This document shows positions 30,201 to 41,205 of a stretch of DNA of 64,000 bases, piece by piece (position 1 is the first letter of the stretch; each line of letters opens with the position of its first letter). The stretch covers positions 4,030,001 to 4,094,000 of the forward strand of contig OX595987.1 in NCBI GenBank assembly GCA_951394045.1, written 5' to 3'. A program made the translations under genes and the position numbers. The notes beneath the pieces were generated by a model that saw nothing but the letters and a program-made list of their open reading frames with translations, was not told the origin of the DNA and ran no database searches. Source of the stretch: Nitzschia sp. DOCU1 (lineage: Eukaryota > Bacillariophyta > Bacillariophyceae > Bacillariales > Bacillariaceae).

Positions 30201-32545
30201 GAGATACGACAAGGGCAGGCCCGCCTTGGAAGCAGCCAATGAAATTAACGCATCAGAAGGGGGCGACTCGAAACCGTCCACCATTGACATGGGATCCTCG
30301 GGGCTGATTACCAGCGACTTCAGAGTAGTGTACAACTTCTTGACTTTCCACGCGTCCCAAGACGCAATCGTCTTCATGAGCCACGGCACTGTTTCGATCA
30401 ACTCTAGCGCCGTCTCGAACAAATCTTGACCTTGCTGTGTTTGGACAATCACGCGTTTCTCTTCCGCATTGGAACCCAGCCGATGATCAATAGACCGAAG
30501 CTCCTCTTCTAGTTCTTCAATATTCGCCTGAGACACAAAGAAAAATGAGCGGCAGCACCCATGATTAGACCATACTTGACATAACATCAAATGGGATTCC
30601 AACATGAACCTACCTTGACCGCATTGGATTTTCCCAGTTCTCGCTCAGTATTGACCCAGGCTACTTTGTTTGCCAGTCGTTCTACAGTCTGCTGGAGTTG
30701 CCGCATGCCACTGGACTCACTCTTGGACACATCCACGCACAATTCTTGGACACATTCCGGTAAACGTTCTCGTAACACGCTCAAGGCGGGTGCACCCTTG
30801 CTGGTAACCAGTACGCGTTTGCCTTGACAAAGGTAGGCACAGACAATATTCGCAATAGTGTGTGTCTTTCCAGTACCCGGAGGCCCTTCGCAAACGACGG
30901 CAGGATAGTTTCGTGTCAGTAGTAATTCGGCAATGCGATTTTGAGCGTCCGACGTGGGAAGTGGAAGGGGTGGGCGAGAGGACACGGTAGCGTTGTTCTC
31001 TTTGGACTTTTCTTGACTGGAACGCCAACCAAAAGCCCCTGTCAATGACTCGTTCTTGGTTGTAGCCACAGCCTTGGTTTCGTCCAATGCTCCCGGCCCC
31101 AATGTCAAAGCCTTCAAGGCTTTAGGAAGCTGCGGTAGTACAGTTGTGGAACCCGCTGTCAATGTTTCCGCGGACATTAACTTTTCAGCAAATGCCCAGG
31201 CATCTCGGGCCCAAACCGCACTAGGACGGGGTGACGAATAAACACACCAAGCATCCGTCACTACCAAATGTCCTTGGTTGAGCAACGTTGCGACTCGTTT
31301 CTTGGATTGAGCATTTTTGCTGCTGCTCTGAAAAGTTCCACCCGAAGATAATTCCACAGCAATTCGTTTCAACATTGGAATATACGTTTGTGGCTGGCCT
31401 GGACTCAAGTCGGAAGCATTCCAACCTTCTACTACTTGACGCAATTGTCGGACAGCATTGCATTCTCCACCCGTACTACTATTACCAGCATCGTCCCCAC
31501 CCGCACCAGCTACGGATGTATTTCCAGCCCCGGCGGATGTAATGGCCGCCAAGACGTGACGATTGAGGGCAACGCCCGCATGTTCCTTGGGACGTACCAG
31601 CAAGGCACCATCACGGGCTAGCTCCACTTCGACTCGTACTTCAAATAGTGGACCGTCAATACACACAATGCCACCATTCTTGGCCTTGACTTGCATTTGA
31701 GCTTGCCCCAGACCCCAAATGAGATCCAAAGTATCGTCACTCGTGGTCGAATCTTGATACCATTCAAATAAATGATTGTACAGGGGTTCAATTTGACGTT
31801 GAAGTGCTAATAGCTGACGGTGGTGAACATAACGTCGCCACCATCGTTGCACCTTGGGGGGAGCCGTCGGTGGTAACGTCAGATTGCGGAGATGATCCAT
31901 TGTCAGGCTTGTTTCTAGCAGCTGCAACATGGCATTTTGCGACGTATTGGATGTAGATAGTCGGGCCAGTCGAGGGTCGTGACTAGCCAGCCAGGATTGC
32001 AAAAAGGCAACTACTGGGGGTAGAATCGGTGGGGGCGTCGGGACGTCGGCTCCTGTCAATCTTGTTAATCGAAGCCAGCAAGAAGAATCCAGCGTGCTGC
32101 TTGGCTGTTTGATGTTATTATTTCTGCCCGTGAAATAACCTCGCTTGTTATTCCCCGACGACTCGGAAGCCGAGGAAGAACGTGCCGTATAAAAGCTAAA
32201 CGGCAAGGCCAGTTGTTCAGAGGATGACAATGTCATGAGACTGGCGAGACGCTGAAAGTCATAAATGGTAAATATCACAGATCCAGCACCGGCTGCTGGA
32301 TCTTCTTCGAGTGGCATACCAGCAGTGGCTGGCAAATCTTGGAAAAACGACGAGTGTCGTGGTCGATCGCCATCATTCAAAGTTCTCACAAAGGAAAACT
32401 GACTACCCACATTGCCAGCTGTTTGCATTGTGGCAATATAACGCAAGATTTGAGCGACCCGCTTGCGATGCAATTGTTCCTTCTTTTCGTTGCTGTCGTC
32501 GTTCTTCGGCGACAGGAACAAGGACGATCGCAAGCTCGTCCACAT
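27267..32545 (-). CDS. Large SF1 helicase, UPF1/SEN1/DNA2-like, two exons
   Basis: ATP-dependent RNA or DNA helicase. Exons 32545-30614 and 30527-27267 join to 1,730 residues. The 86-bp intron (30528-30613) has GTAGGT at the donor and TCTCAG at the acceptor and is phase 0, joining SNAVK to ANIEELEE. No ATG opens the upstream frame (first codon TTG at 32674); 32545 (MWTSLRSSL) is the first in-frame ATG, and an earlier exon is possible. Motifs: Walker A CEGPPGTGKTHT (~550), motif II VVIDEASQSDV (~988), motif III VGDGKQVSPTE, motif IV REHFRCAPEI, motif V SFQGAERDIVYLS and motif VI NVALSRARDR (~1220). Residues ~1300-1376 (ICVEDAGNSGRRAAICIEA, then WKCMRVDAVSF) resemble the Vsr/MTES-type nuclease-like fold often fused to such helicases. 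The last ~250 residues are acidic and disordered with KRKRARR-type basic patches, suggesting nuclear localisation. Confidence 0.9.
30528..30613 (-). other. Spliceosomal intron in the helicase gene
   Basis: 86 bp on the minus strand, from GTAGGTTCATG to TTTGTGTCTCAG, phase 0. Reading through it hits a TGA after ten codons. The upstream motif I/Ia region and the downstream helicase domain are in frame only if it is removed. Confidence 0.9.
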
Positions 32546-33970
32546 CTTGTTGCTCCACAATTTCTCTCCTTTGCCGTGTGAGAATGCCTTGTCTGTTGGT
32601 GACCCTTTTTTAGTAGTAGTAGTGGAAGAGGCGGTCAATGGCAAAACGATAACGATGCTTGCCAACCCTTTCAAAACTTGTCACTTTGACACATGACAGA
32701 ATCCATCGTAGTGGGTCTCGCGTGCATGCATCATCGTCGTGCTCCTCCAGAAATTCTGAAGTTCTAATTCGTGGATACGTCAAAGTTTGGTGGGTGTGCT
32801 TTTACTCCAAGGTACTTGGCTTAGTACCTATTCTACAGACGAAATGACTGACGTAGTCCGCTTGAGCTCTAGCTATTGTACCGCCTGTAGTCATGGCATC
32901 GTGGCCGCTCTAAAGCAGCCACCACGCCTTGCTCACATCTTGCTATTGATAAAAGCGAATATTTGACGGTCATGTATTAGTAGTGACTTACGATACCTAA
33001 GGTAATTCGATCCACAAAAGTAGTGCCCCGTGACGACCATCCGCAAGGAGGAGACGAGCATGACGTACCCCACCACCCCGTTCTTCTTGCTGGTGCTGTT
33101 CTACAAGAAGAAAGTGGATTTGGGACGAATGATGTCGAAACCAAGCCACGACAAGCTCCACCACCAGCATCAATCCCTTTGTCTTCTTGATCCCAGCACC
33201 AGCATCGTGTGGTGCATGACTGGAAGCGATATATGCTAAGAAACTCCATTCAAGAAAAAAGACAAAATTGCACATCCACTGCTCACTGGAAGCTCTTCTG
33301 TACTACCAATTGGTTGCCGTCACAGTTGTGCTTTCATCGCAAGTAGTAGTGGCAGTATCCACCGCTTGTTTTCTCGTCGTTGCCAAGAATCTAGACCAAG
33401 AAGGCCCGGTGGGAGGTGAAAATTGAAATAAGGACTTCATATACAAGTGCCGGATGACCGCTCATCTATTTTGGGACCCAGGACAAGATGCTAGGCGAGA
33501 ATTGACGACAACCCCGCAGCCGAAGAATCCTCAATTTGCGTAAACAGCAGTAGTACTGACCAGCTGGAAGCGATGGAGAGTACGTCAAAAACCCAAAGAC
33601 CGATGGCAATGGAAACATCATTTTCCCGTCCTCTAGGTCGTGCTAGGTACCGGTAGATGGATTTTCACGCCGAACGTCAGCGCGCGCCGTGCGTCAGTGG
33701 ATCTACCGTATTCGGAAACCTTCTAGAATTTTCACATTATGGGGGAAAGATCCATGCATGACCTAAATATCAATATTAATGCCTCTTTCGAGAAGGCAAT
33801 AATGCGCATCTTGATATTTCCGAGCCATTCTCCTTCTCCCCATCGTCCGCCATTCTGGTTGGATAGGGTCGATGACGTTTTCTAGCTGAGTAGAACTTTT
33901 CTGATGTCATTGATGAGATGCCATCAAAAGTTGGCGTGGCCTTCAAGTCGCGAATAGAACACAAAATCAG
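32546..33970. other. 1.4-kb region between helicase and PR-like gene
   Basis: No confident gene. The helicase 5' end and the missing 5' exon of the pathogen-related-like gene should lie here, but no upstream segment matches the family's N-terminal part. One TACCGGTA palindrome at 33648-33655. Confidence 0.45.
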
Positions 33971-34527
33971 TGGACGTTGAGAACTTTAAAATCTCGGCCA
34001 ATGGTGGCAAGGTCTTCAACAATGAAGAAGCTAACCAGGTCGGCAACTACAATGTGCTATTGAATGCTTGCCCCGCAGAACTTTGGGACTCGGCAAGCAT
34101 TACTTGGGAAGGATCCCATGATGCGTTTCACAATGCTTTTGCGGCGTTTCCATGGGAAGTCCTTGACGTGTATTCCGGCCCACCCAAAGTCGCGTTCACG
34201 TGGCGTCACTGGGGAACATTTACTGGAACATATGAAGGTAATCAAGGCCAAGGCGAGTTGGTCGAAATGTATGGATTTGGAACGGCAATTGTCAACGACA
34301 AGCTCCAACTTCAAGATGTGGAGATCTTTTACAACGCCGAGGACTTTATCAATGTTTTGAGGGGCAAGAAAAAAGTGGAGGATACAAACCCCAACTGGCA
34401 GTCAACAGGCGGTTGCCCATTTTCCGCGGCTTCAAAAGCGGTAGCTGTAAAGGTGGGCGAAGGAAAGAAGCTAAGAAAGAGAGAACGGGTCGTCGCTTTT
34501 CTAAACAATCTCATCAGCAAAGAGTAG
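33971..34527 (+). CDS. Pathogen-related (SnoaL-like) protein, 5' end missing
   Basis: Homologue of the plant pathogen-related protein family, small SnoaL/NTF2-like-fold proteins of uncertain biochemistry. The readable part is about 185 residues: NFKISANGG, NYNVLLNACPAEL, SHDAFHNAFAAFPWEV, VYSGPPKVAFTWRHWGTFTG, GELVEMYGFGTA and VEIFYN. These follow, in order, the conserved blocks of plant members (NYNxLL, SSHEAFR, FAWEVxxVYSGPP, RHWGxFxGxxxG, GExVEFYG). The usual ~70-residue N-terminal section is absent. The frame has no ATG, is blocked by TAG at 33955-33957, and begins after AATCAG, which could be an acceptor. Either a 5' exon was not recognised or the gene is truncated. The Lys/Arg-rich tail (GEGKKLRKRERVV) is extra. 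Confidence 0.75.
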
Positions 34528-35537
34528 AAACTGCGACCATCGGTTTCACCATTTCATCTTGTTCTGTTTATGTCTGTCGTTGAGACAGATTTGTAAATAA
34601 TACTCCATTTTGAGCATAACATAGGTTGCCGGGAAGGATGCAGCATGCCGTAGAATACTTTTGTTGATCGCCGCATACCTGGGCCCCCCGATGTGACCTT
34701 GGACTGTTGGTCATGCAGCCGTTGTAGCTATGTAGGTTCGTCATTGTACATGCGTCGTCTACATTCGACGCTTTTGGATATTGTAGGACGCAATGCTTTT
34801 GGCGGTCGAATGGCAGTTTGATATGTGTGGATCTTTTTTGTCGAAGAGCAGAGATTGATTCTTGGTCTCGGCCGACGCGTCGTGCCATTGTTTCTTTCCC
34901 GCGTTTTTATTGCTTTGTTTGGAGTAGGAGTTTCGCGCGGCAAAACTTCAAACCGTGGTGCCACCCGGCGCGAGGAGCGCCATATGACGCGCCGGTCGGT
35001 CCATCCAATTGGTTTTTCCTTGAGCTTTAAATCCAAACTCCGCGGAGGAAAAGCGCGCCACTCATACCTTACACATGAAAAACGAAATGAGGCTACCTGC
35101 GGCAAAGCAAATCTCGTGCCGATGAGCATTTGCATCGTCTGCAGGCCAGCGAAACTCCGTCACCTCTCTACTAGGCTAGATACCAGTTACGCTAGTTATT
35201 TGAGTAGGCCACCTGGGAGACAGCTCTTCTTCTACCGGTAGAGGAGACTAGTTCCTATTCGAGCTTCGAGTGGATGACAGCCAAGAACGAACACGTGCTA
35301 TACTTGCTAGATCGATGGTACCGGTAGTTGCAGTCACAATAATACTATAAACGTTAAAAGTGGGTAACTTTTTGTTGTTATCTTTCGACTACTATGGTGA
35401 AGTACTTATAAGCAATGATAGTAGCGCTGTATAATATCCCTCCAGTGGACGGCACTGGCATACAAAGTGTTGCTACTGGGCAGTAGCAGCTTCCCCCATC
35501 GATAGTATGACGATGATTCGATATGTTGTCATCATAG
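34528..35537. other. 1.0-kb intergenic region
   Basis: Downstream of the PR-like gene and of the next minus-strand gene (convergent). No domain-bearing ORF. Two TACCGGTA palindromes (35233-35240, 35319-35326). Confidence 0.45.
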
Positions 35538-37085
35538 TCACCTGTCGATCTTGTTTGTAGCAACGGCTTCTGCTTCCTTGGATAGTTCCTCACAGGCCTT
35601 CTTGTCGTTAGTATTATCATTGGCGACTTCTTCCATCGTCTTTGCATCGGACTTCTCTGTGCCTTGATGAACAGCAGCGGCGTCCGTTTCCTGGACGTCT
35701 TCTTCTACTTGTCGTTGTTGCTTAGTTTCTGCAACGACCGCGTCGTCGACTTTTTCTTCTTGAAGAACCTTTGGGCCGTCATCATCCCTCCTCTCGACCT
35801 GACCTTCCACTGCCGGCTCGTGGACCGCCTTCTCCTTTTCGTCCTCCACCACCTTGGAATCTTCCTTTCCATTCTTGGCTTTGTTCGTCGCCTTGGCGGT
35901 GGGGACAGGAGCAGGTTGCGTGTCTGCTTCCTTCTTGTTAGATGCTTTGTGGCAGCAGTCTTGGTCTTTGTCATGATGATGATGGTGATGATGACAACAC
36001 TCATCGCCATCATCTTCCTCATCGTCCATGTATTCATCGTCATCGAGATAACCTTCGGAGTCCGAGAGACCTTCCCCATCGGTCAAGTAAAAACTACAAT
36101 GACGAGGTTTGGGTAACGTGACAATCACAGTGGGGGGTTGTTCTCCTGAAGGTTCCTTGGAATTGGGAGATATAGGATTGGTGGTGGTGGGAAGTGCGGC
36201 CTCTGGAAGATTATCCTCCCCGAGTCGATCCTCTGCCCCCTCCTCATCATTGACAGTGTGGGTAGTCGCGGGATTCGTCCTAGATGATGTAGATGCAGAT
36301 GTTTTTTGATTCGCCGTCCATACCACTTGCTCTTCGAGTTGCCATATCCGACGTCGCAGCTGCCGAGAATCCTCTTCTAGATCCCGAAGGCGTTTTCGAG
36401 AAGTTTGACAAATCTCTTGCCAATAAAAGCAACGCTTCTTCCAATAATGAGGATCCGAGGGGGGTTCAAAGTCTGCAGCTGCTGCAGTATCGGGTTCTTT
36501 TTCCTCTTCGGCATCTGTTTTCGACTCGTTACGTAGTGGTGGTGGTTGTCGCTGTCGCTGATGTTGAGACGAGTGCTGGTAATGCTGTTCCCTTAGAGAA
36601 TCCAACATCCAATTCGGTCGGCTAATATCTCGAATCGCCTTGTTCCAAGGAAGAATCGTAGTACGGGGGCGGGACGTCGCACCAGCTGCCACAGCTGTAA
36701 CAGCAGCAACTTGCGAGGTAGTAAAGGGGGGACGAGGAGCTATCCGAGGTTGTGGCTGCTGTTGTTGTTGCAGTGGCTTTTTGCTAGTTTCGCTGGCATT
36801 GTTCTCATCTCGTTTCCTAGCATGGGTAACATGTGGGCGTTGCTTGACTGCTCCAGCCGTATCGGGCGATGAACCGTTGGACGAGCTAGTGGCGCTACAA
36901 GGAGTGGCGTTTTCCGCTCCCTCTTCTTCCACAACTTTAGGGTCTTCAATAGATGACGAAGATGATGAAGAGGTGTATAGTCGCCGAACTGGGGGTTCCC
37001 GATTCGTAAACACCAAATGAACGTGTTGTGGATAATGATTGGAAGGCCGAAGCAAAAAGGAGGATTGAAGGGGTTGAACCACCAT
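35538..37085 (-). CDS. Disordered, acidic, coiled-coil protein of unknown function
   Basis: 515 residues, ATG at 37085 (MVVQPLQSSFLLRPSN). Mostly low complexity. A Ser-rich stretch comes first. A region rich in Gln/Pro/Arg follows, with IAPRPPFTTSQVAAVTAVAAG and TILPWNKAIRDISRPNWML. The one segment that looks ordered is a short coiled coil near residues 210-255 (YWKKRCFYWQEICQTSRKRL, then RQLRRRIWQLEEQVVW). After it come an acidic stretch (YLDDDEYMDDEEDDGDE) abutting CCHHHHHHHDKDQDCCHK, and a long Glu/Lys/Ala-rich tail. No signal peptide or membrane helix. The Cys/His cluster could bind metal. No family recognised; long open frame, ordered start and consistent composition support a real gene. 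Confidence 0.65.
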   Translation of the reverse strand: MVVQPLQSSFLLRPSNHYPQHVHLVFTNREPPVRRLYTSSSSSSSIEDPKVVEEEGAENATPCSATSSSNGSSPDTAGAVKQRPHVTHARKRDENNASETSKKPLQQQQQPQPRIAPRPPFTTSQVAAVTAVAAGATSRPRTTILPWNKAIRDISRPNWMLDSLREQHYQHSSQHQRQRQPPPLRNESKTDAEEEKEPDTAAAADFEPPSDPHYWKKRCFYWQEICQTSRKRLRDLEEDSRQLRRRIWQLEEQVVWTANQKTSASTSSRTNPATTHTVNDEEGAEDRLGEDNLPEAALPTTTNPISPNSKEPSGEQPPTVIVTLPKPRHCSFYLTDGEGLSDSEGYLDDDEYMDDEEDDGDECCHHHHHHHDKDQDCCHKASNKKEADTQPAPVPTAKATNKAKNGKEDSKVVEDEKEKAVHEPAVEGQVERRDDDGPKVLQEEKVDDAVVAETKQQRQVEEDVQETDAAAVHQGTEKSDAKTMEEVANDNTNDKKACEELSKEAEAVATNKIDR

Positions 37086-38510
37086 GTTAAGTCGATTGCT
37101 TTGCCGGCCGCAGGATAGATGCCGAAAGGATGATGACGTTTGTTGCCACTACCAGAATCAAACAATAATAATAATAACAACAATCATAACAAACGAGGGC
37201 GGCATTTCCACACACCCTCGAAACTATGATCGTCGGTGGCAATCTATCCGTTGGCGCCTCTTTTTGTGTTTCGTTTCTTTCCTGATAAGTCGGTCTTTGT
37301 CCCACACCACACACGTATCCGACGACTACCCTGACAACTTTGCAAAAAGCGGGAGTTTTCAAAAAGAAAATGAGGAACGATTCCACTACGCCATTTCGAA
37401 CTATACAACATACGATTCTGTATACTTTAATTTTCCTGGTTGAATTAGGCTCTCACGGATTTGTCACATTTTTTACTTAAGGGAAACTTCCGAAAACTGG
37501 CGCGCCATCGAGCCAACCCACCCAATGGATCGTTCGGCAGGGCGGGGGGCGGGGCCCCGAATATTTCACTCCATTTGGGAGTCCTCCCATTCCCAATGCA
37601 AGATCCATGCTATGGCGACGGGGTGATTTCAAATCCCGAGTTGGATGTATCTTCGGAAGGCATCGATCGTTCCCCCTTGGGTTTGGATCCAAACGACGCG
37701 CACTTCGGCCGGCGACCTCCATCCGATACAACACGTCACACACACACAAAATAGTATGCAGAAATACAAAACGACGAGTCCAGATAGGTGCGCTTGGTTG
37801 CCATGCCTTCGAGAGGATCTTCCGACTATCATACCCAATAGGTGCTACTATTCGAGCAACGAAGAGGACTCACCATCCAGTTGGCAGCTCGCTAGAGTAG
37901 GTAACTGCAGTGCTGAAGCAGCGCATGCAAGAGTAAGAATATGCTAGTACCTAGTAGCTACAGATAGTGACTACAGCAGAGTAGACTAAGGATAGCATTT
38001 AGCCCGCAGCGACTAGTAACTTCACCACGAGGACTGAACAGTAGCGGAACGATACACCCCCCCCCCCCCCCCCCCTAGGAGAATAGCTGGAACAGAACGC
38101 ATATTGACAACGGGGACCAAAAAAATGAGGACCACAGCACCATGGCCCGAGGTCATGGCGAGAAGGAACAACCCCCAGCAATATTCCCCCGATCGTGATA
38201 CCAAGGAGTAGTACAGTCGTAACGCAAGAACAAACGAGCGGCGTGGTGGTGACTGGTCGGAAATCTATATCGAATACTCCGAGTAGTACCGTGGTGGTAG
38301 GTTCCAAGAGTTCCTTCGTTTCCGACCCGCTCCAACCATAACGTTTGACGCCTGCTTTTAAATTTGGCCACCTGATCATCAGGGTAAGGTCGCCCACAAA
38401 TCGTTCTTACACGCTCGAACTGGATTCGTGTGTGGACAATGCAAATATGAGTGAACCAACGTGTTCATCAAGAGGATACCTATATAAGACTTGCTGGTTT
38501 GACTCCATCG
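37086..38510. other. 1.4-kb intergenic region with a 19-base C tract
   Basis: No gene called. Contains the homopolymer C(19) at 38057-38075 and, at ~38340-38390 on the minus strand, a short piece resembling the 3' end of the CRAL-TRIO/DUF6824 genes. Confidence 0.5.
38300..38392 (-). pseudogene. Possible relic of a CRAL-TRIO/DUF6824 gene 3' end
   Basis: Reading the minus strand, GATCAGGTGGCCAAA encodes DQVAK, followed by a degenerate stretch aligning loosely with the family C-terminus (family: DQVAKEKANQTLR). It lies ~120 bases downstream of copy A's stop, same orientation. Short and gapped, so weakly supported. Confidence 0.35.
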
Positions 38511-39911
38511 CTATTTGTCTATGGACATGGGGGTACCTTTATCGGTGCTCTTCCGCCTTCGCCCTTCCCAACGCAATGTTTGATTCGCCTTTTCTTTGGC
38601 CACTTGATTGGAAACGGTGACCCACCCATCGTCGGTGCGTTCTAGAAACCGTCCTCCCGATAATTGAATCCTCTGTACAACTTCAATGGCCATCATCGTC
38701 TTGTCGAAGCGATGTTGACTGTCGCCTACGTAGCTAGCAACATACTCTTGGGAAAGGTTGTTAAAGAAATGATTCCCAGTCCACGAGCGTCCTTGGCCTC
38801 GCCCCATGAGCACATCGAGCTCAGTGGGGTACTCGCAAAAGTAAGGATTGGCGTCTCGAACGTTCTGTTCCCGACGTTTCCACTCGTCTTCAATTTGTTG
38901 GCGCTGTCGAAAATACGATTCGGTGTACTCTCTAGACATGAGACCTTGGCTCCGAGTAAAATCCTCATTCAACCTGATGCCAAAGGTCAACAGGGAATAT
39001 TGAGTTTCAAGTGACGATCCGAAATGTATTCGTTCCCTTATTCGGTACTCCGTCCCCATAAGAAACGCAAGAGCCCTCGTGAAAGACCCAAGCAAGACAT
39101 TATCGTGGCAGATATGGAAACCACACGATCGAAAGGGCCAGTCGGTAATAATATGGTTTGCCGACTTGGCAAAAGTGAGCACCTGGGCGGGTGACTGCCG
39201 CCACGCACCCATGAGGTTGGCGACGTTTACAACTCCTCGCCTTTGTACTTCTTCGTTGTCTTCTAATGCCGACATTATAACGTACCATGGATACCGTATC
39301 ATTACCTTCCAATCCAAACATTCCATTGCCCCGACATTTAAAAAGTATACACCGCGGCCACTTTTGTCGCGGTTGATCAAAAAGTGACAAGCGTTTGAAT
39401 AGAAATTGGATTTGTCGTTGTCATCTAGATCGTCTAGCGTGATACGCTTGACTAGCTTGGTATCTCCAAATAGTTCAAGCTTGTGCTCAAAGTGCCGACA
39501 TATTTTGGCTGCCGCGTTTGCAGGATCAAAGCGTTCGGCCCGAAGAAACATGAGGTGCATTTTATCGTCCTTCTCGAGATTGGGCCGCAAATAGACTGCG
39601 CGTTCCCAGGCTTTCTTGTTGCTTTTAGGAATGCAGAATTTGATGTGGTGCCTCATGTTCTGCAGACAATCCGAAACCAACTCAGGTGTTTCCTCCACAA
39701 CATCGACAATTCCGTGTAACTCTTCGTAGATGCGTTCCCGCTGTTCTGCCGTGAGTCCATTTAAGTCTTCCACCTTGAGATCCACGTCCAGAGAATCAGC
39801 AGGAAGCGGATGACGAGTACCTAACACTGGCGGCCGCGACGACCTTTCGGCGCCACCGAGACAATCCGTCTGACAAAATCCCCCAAACGCAAAATGTCGT
39901 TCGCCATCCAT
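38511..39911 (-). CDS. CRAL-TRIO plus DUF6824-like protein, copy A
   Basis: 466 residues from the first ATG (39911, MDGERHFAFGG); the open frame begins three codons earlier at a TTG. The N-terminus carries a short Cys motif (GGFCQTDCLGG). LNGLTAEQRERIYEELHGI is a conserved helix shared by all copies. Residues ~120-300 look like a CRAL-TRIO (Sec14) N-lobe and lipid-binding domain: HLMFLRAERFDPANAA, HFLINRDKSGRGVYFLNVG, DNEEVQRRGVV and ITDWPFRSCGFHICHDN. The C-terminal ~90 residues hold LDVLMGRGQGRSW, TGNHFF, FDKTMMAIEVV, GGRFLERTDDGWV and QVAKEKANQ, a divergent DUF6824-like region. Sec14 domains move or present hydrophobic lipids; the role of DUF6824 is unknown. Intronless. The nearest relative by eye is copy B, same strand. 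Confidence 0.85.
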   Translation of the reverse strand: MDGERHFAFGGFCQTDCLGGAERSSRPPVLGTRHPLPADSLDVDLKVEDLNGLTAEQRERIYEELHGIVDVVEETPELVSDCLQNMRHHIKFCIPKSNKKAWERAVYLRPNLEKDDKMHLMFLRAERFDPANAAAKICRHFEHKLELFGDTKLVKRITLDDLDDNDKSNFYSNACHFLINRDKSGRGVYFLNVGAMECLDWKVMIRYPWYVIMSALEDNEEVQRRGVVNVANLMGAWRQSPAQVLTFAKSANHIITDWPFRSCGFHICHDNVLLGSFTRALAFLMGTEYRIRERIHFGSSLETQYSLLTFGIRLNEDFTRSQGLMSREYTESYFRQRQQIEDEWKRREQNVRDANPYFCEYPTELDVLMGRGQGRSWTGNHFFNNLSQEYVASYVGDSQHRFDKTMMAIEVVQRIQLSGGRFLERTDDGWVTVSNQVAKEKANQTLRWEGRRRKSTDKGTPMSIDK

Positions 39912-41205
39912 GACGGTCAATCACGCGACTGAGTAGTAGAAGTATTCTTGGTAATAGCACCAGATTCAAGGAATGAAGATAGATTCAACGACCGTGTCCT
40001 CATGGGTGATTTGAGATGAAGGAGTAGAGGGTGTCTATCTTATCTTGTGATATCAATGCATTGTGCGAAACCGGACTCTATGCTCCAAGTTGCAGTGATG
40101 ACATGAGGTCTTTTGACCAGATTTTCTTTAACCGGTATTGACCGTATGCCCTTACTTAGAGCATCACTTATCGGGGGTATAAATGACCCGTTTATCCGAA
40201 ACGACGTACTTTGGCATCACTTACCGGGGGTAATCTATGCTCAAAAATTTATGAAATATGGATCGGACACTTGTGTGCTCGCGCGCGCGGGCCGTCGTGT
40301 AGGACTCATTCGACCTTGGGCAATGATGCGACACGCAAAAGTAGCGGAAGGCGGAAGAGCACGGAGCGAACCTGGCAGGTTTTCTATCTGACTATCGGCC
40401 ACGAATACAACTCCTTTGTCGAACAGGCCATAGGTTAACATTCGGGTTCGAGAGGAGGAGACGTCCAGTGGTAAATAGATAGTATGCGACCTGGTCCTCG
40501 ATCGTGGTGCGCCGCCGTAGTAGCTGGTTGTGGTGGTGGTGCTGAAAAGTCGTCCTCTCCTTCACCTAGTACTAGTCTCCCCCCTCTTGAGCACTGCAGT
40601 TGATAATTTCCATGTATTTGATACTACTAGCTAATTGGAAATCTTATTTCTTTTTCCGTCCTCTCAGTATTCTTCTGGTTTCTCTTCCTTTGTGCGCGTG
40701 TTCGTCGTGGTTTACTGCTTTCGTTTCATCACTCGGAGACGACGAAAATCAAGATTGCGCGGAACATGCTATTACGAAATAATTTCTCTTAGCGGAGCCG
40801 TGCTGCTGGCAGCAGTAGCAGTACTAATAGGAGGTTGGAAGTCTTGCTTCGATTTCTAGACTCTATGACCACATCATTCGACTCCATGTTTGTCTTTGGC
40901 GATCTGATCAGGTTACGGTCGTCAATCACAAGTCGAACGAGCCCTGGACAAAAAATCCACCCCCGGATTACGGGAGTCGTTTTGCTCGTATTTGAACGAC
41001 GTTCGCCCCACCAGCCGGTTTCAATCTTTTGTTGAACAGCTGCTACATTTTTGTGTTTGGCCACCTGATTATGACATGGACGCCAACAAAATGTTCGGGC
41101 AAGATCGACGAACAACAGCCCCGGCAACACTTTGCTTCGTTTTTCTACGATGTGTTCCTAAAGGCTTGGATGCCCACAGATCCGAGGGCTTTGCATCGCG
41201 TGCAC
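39912..41205. other. 1.3-kb spacer between copies A and B
   Basis: No gene called. Near-direct repeats GCATCACTTATCGGGGGTA and GCATCACTTACCGGGGGTA lie ~50 bases apart (about 40162-40180 and 40212-40230). A possible relic of the family 3' end lies near 40950-41085. Confidence 0.5.
40955..41085 (-). pseudogene. Possible relic of a family 3' end downstream of copy B
   Basis: On the minus strand, NQVAKHKN then QQKIETGWWGERRS and SKTTPV aligns loosely with the C-terminus of copy B (QVAKEKANQ, EGRKR, ATPMS). It sits ~130 bases after copy B's stop, the same relative place as the relic after copy A. Confidence 0.35.

Noticed and set aside
37461..37947. Overlapping ORFs of ~100 codons on both strands
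   Set aside because: No domain, no conserved start, and competing frames of equal length; treated as intergenic.
40162..40230. Two GCATCACTTAYCGGGGGTA repeats as LTR remnants or attachment sites
   Set aside because: Only two ~19-base copies with no coding remnant or target duplication between them; kept as a note in the spacer entry.
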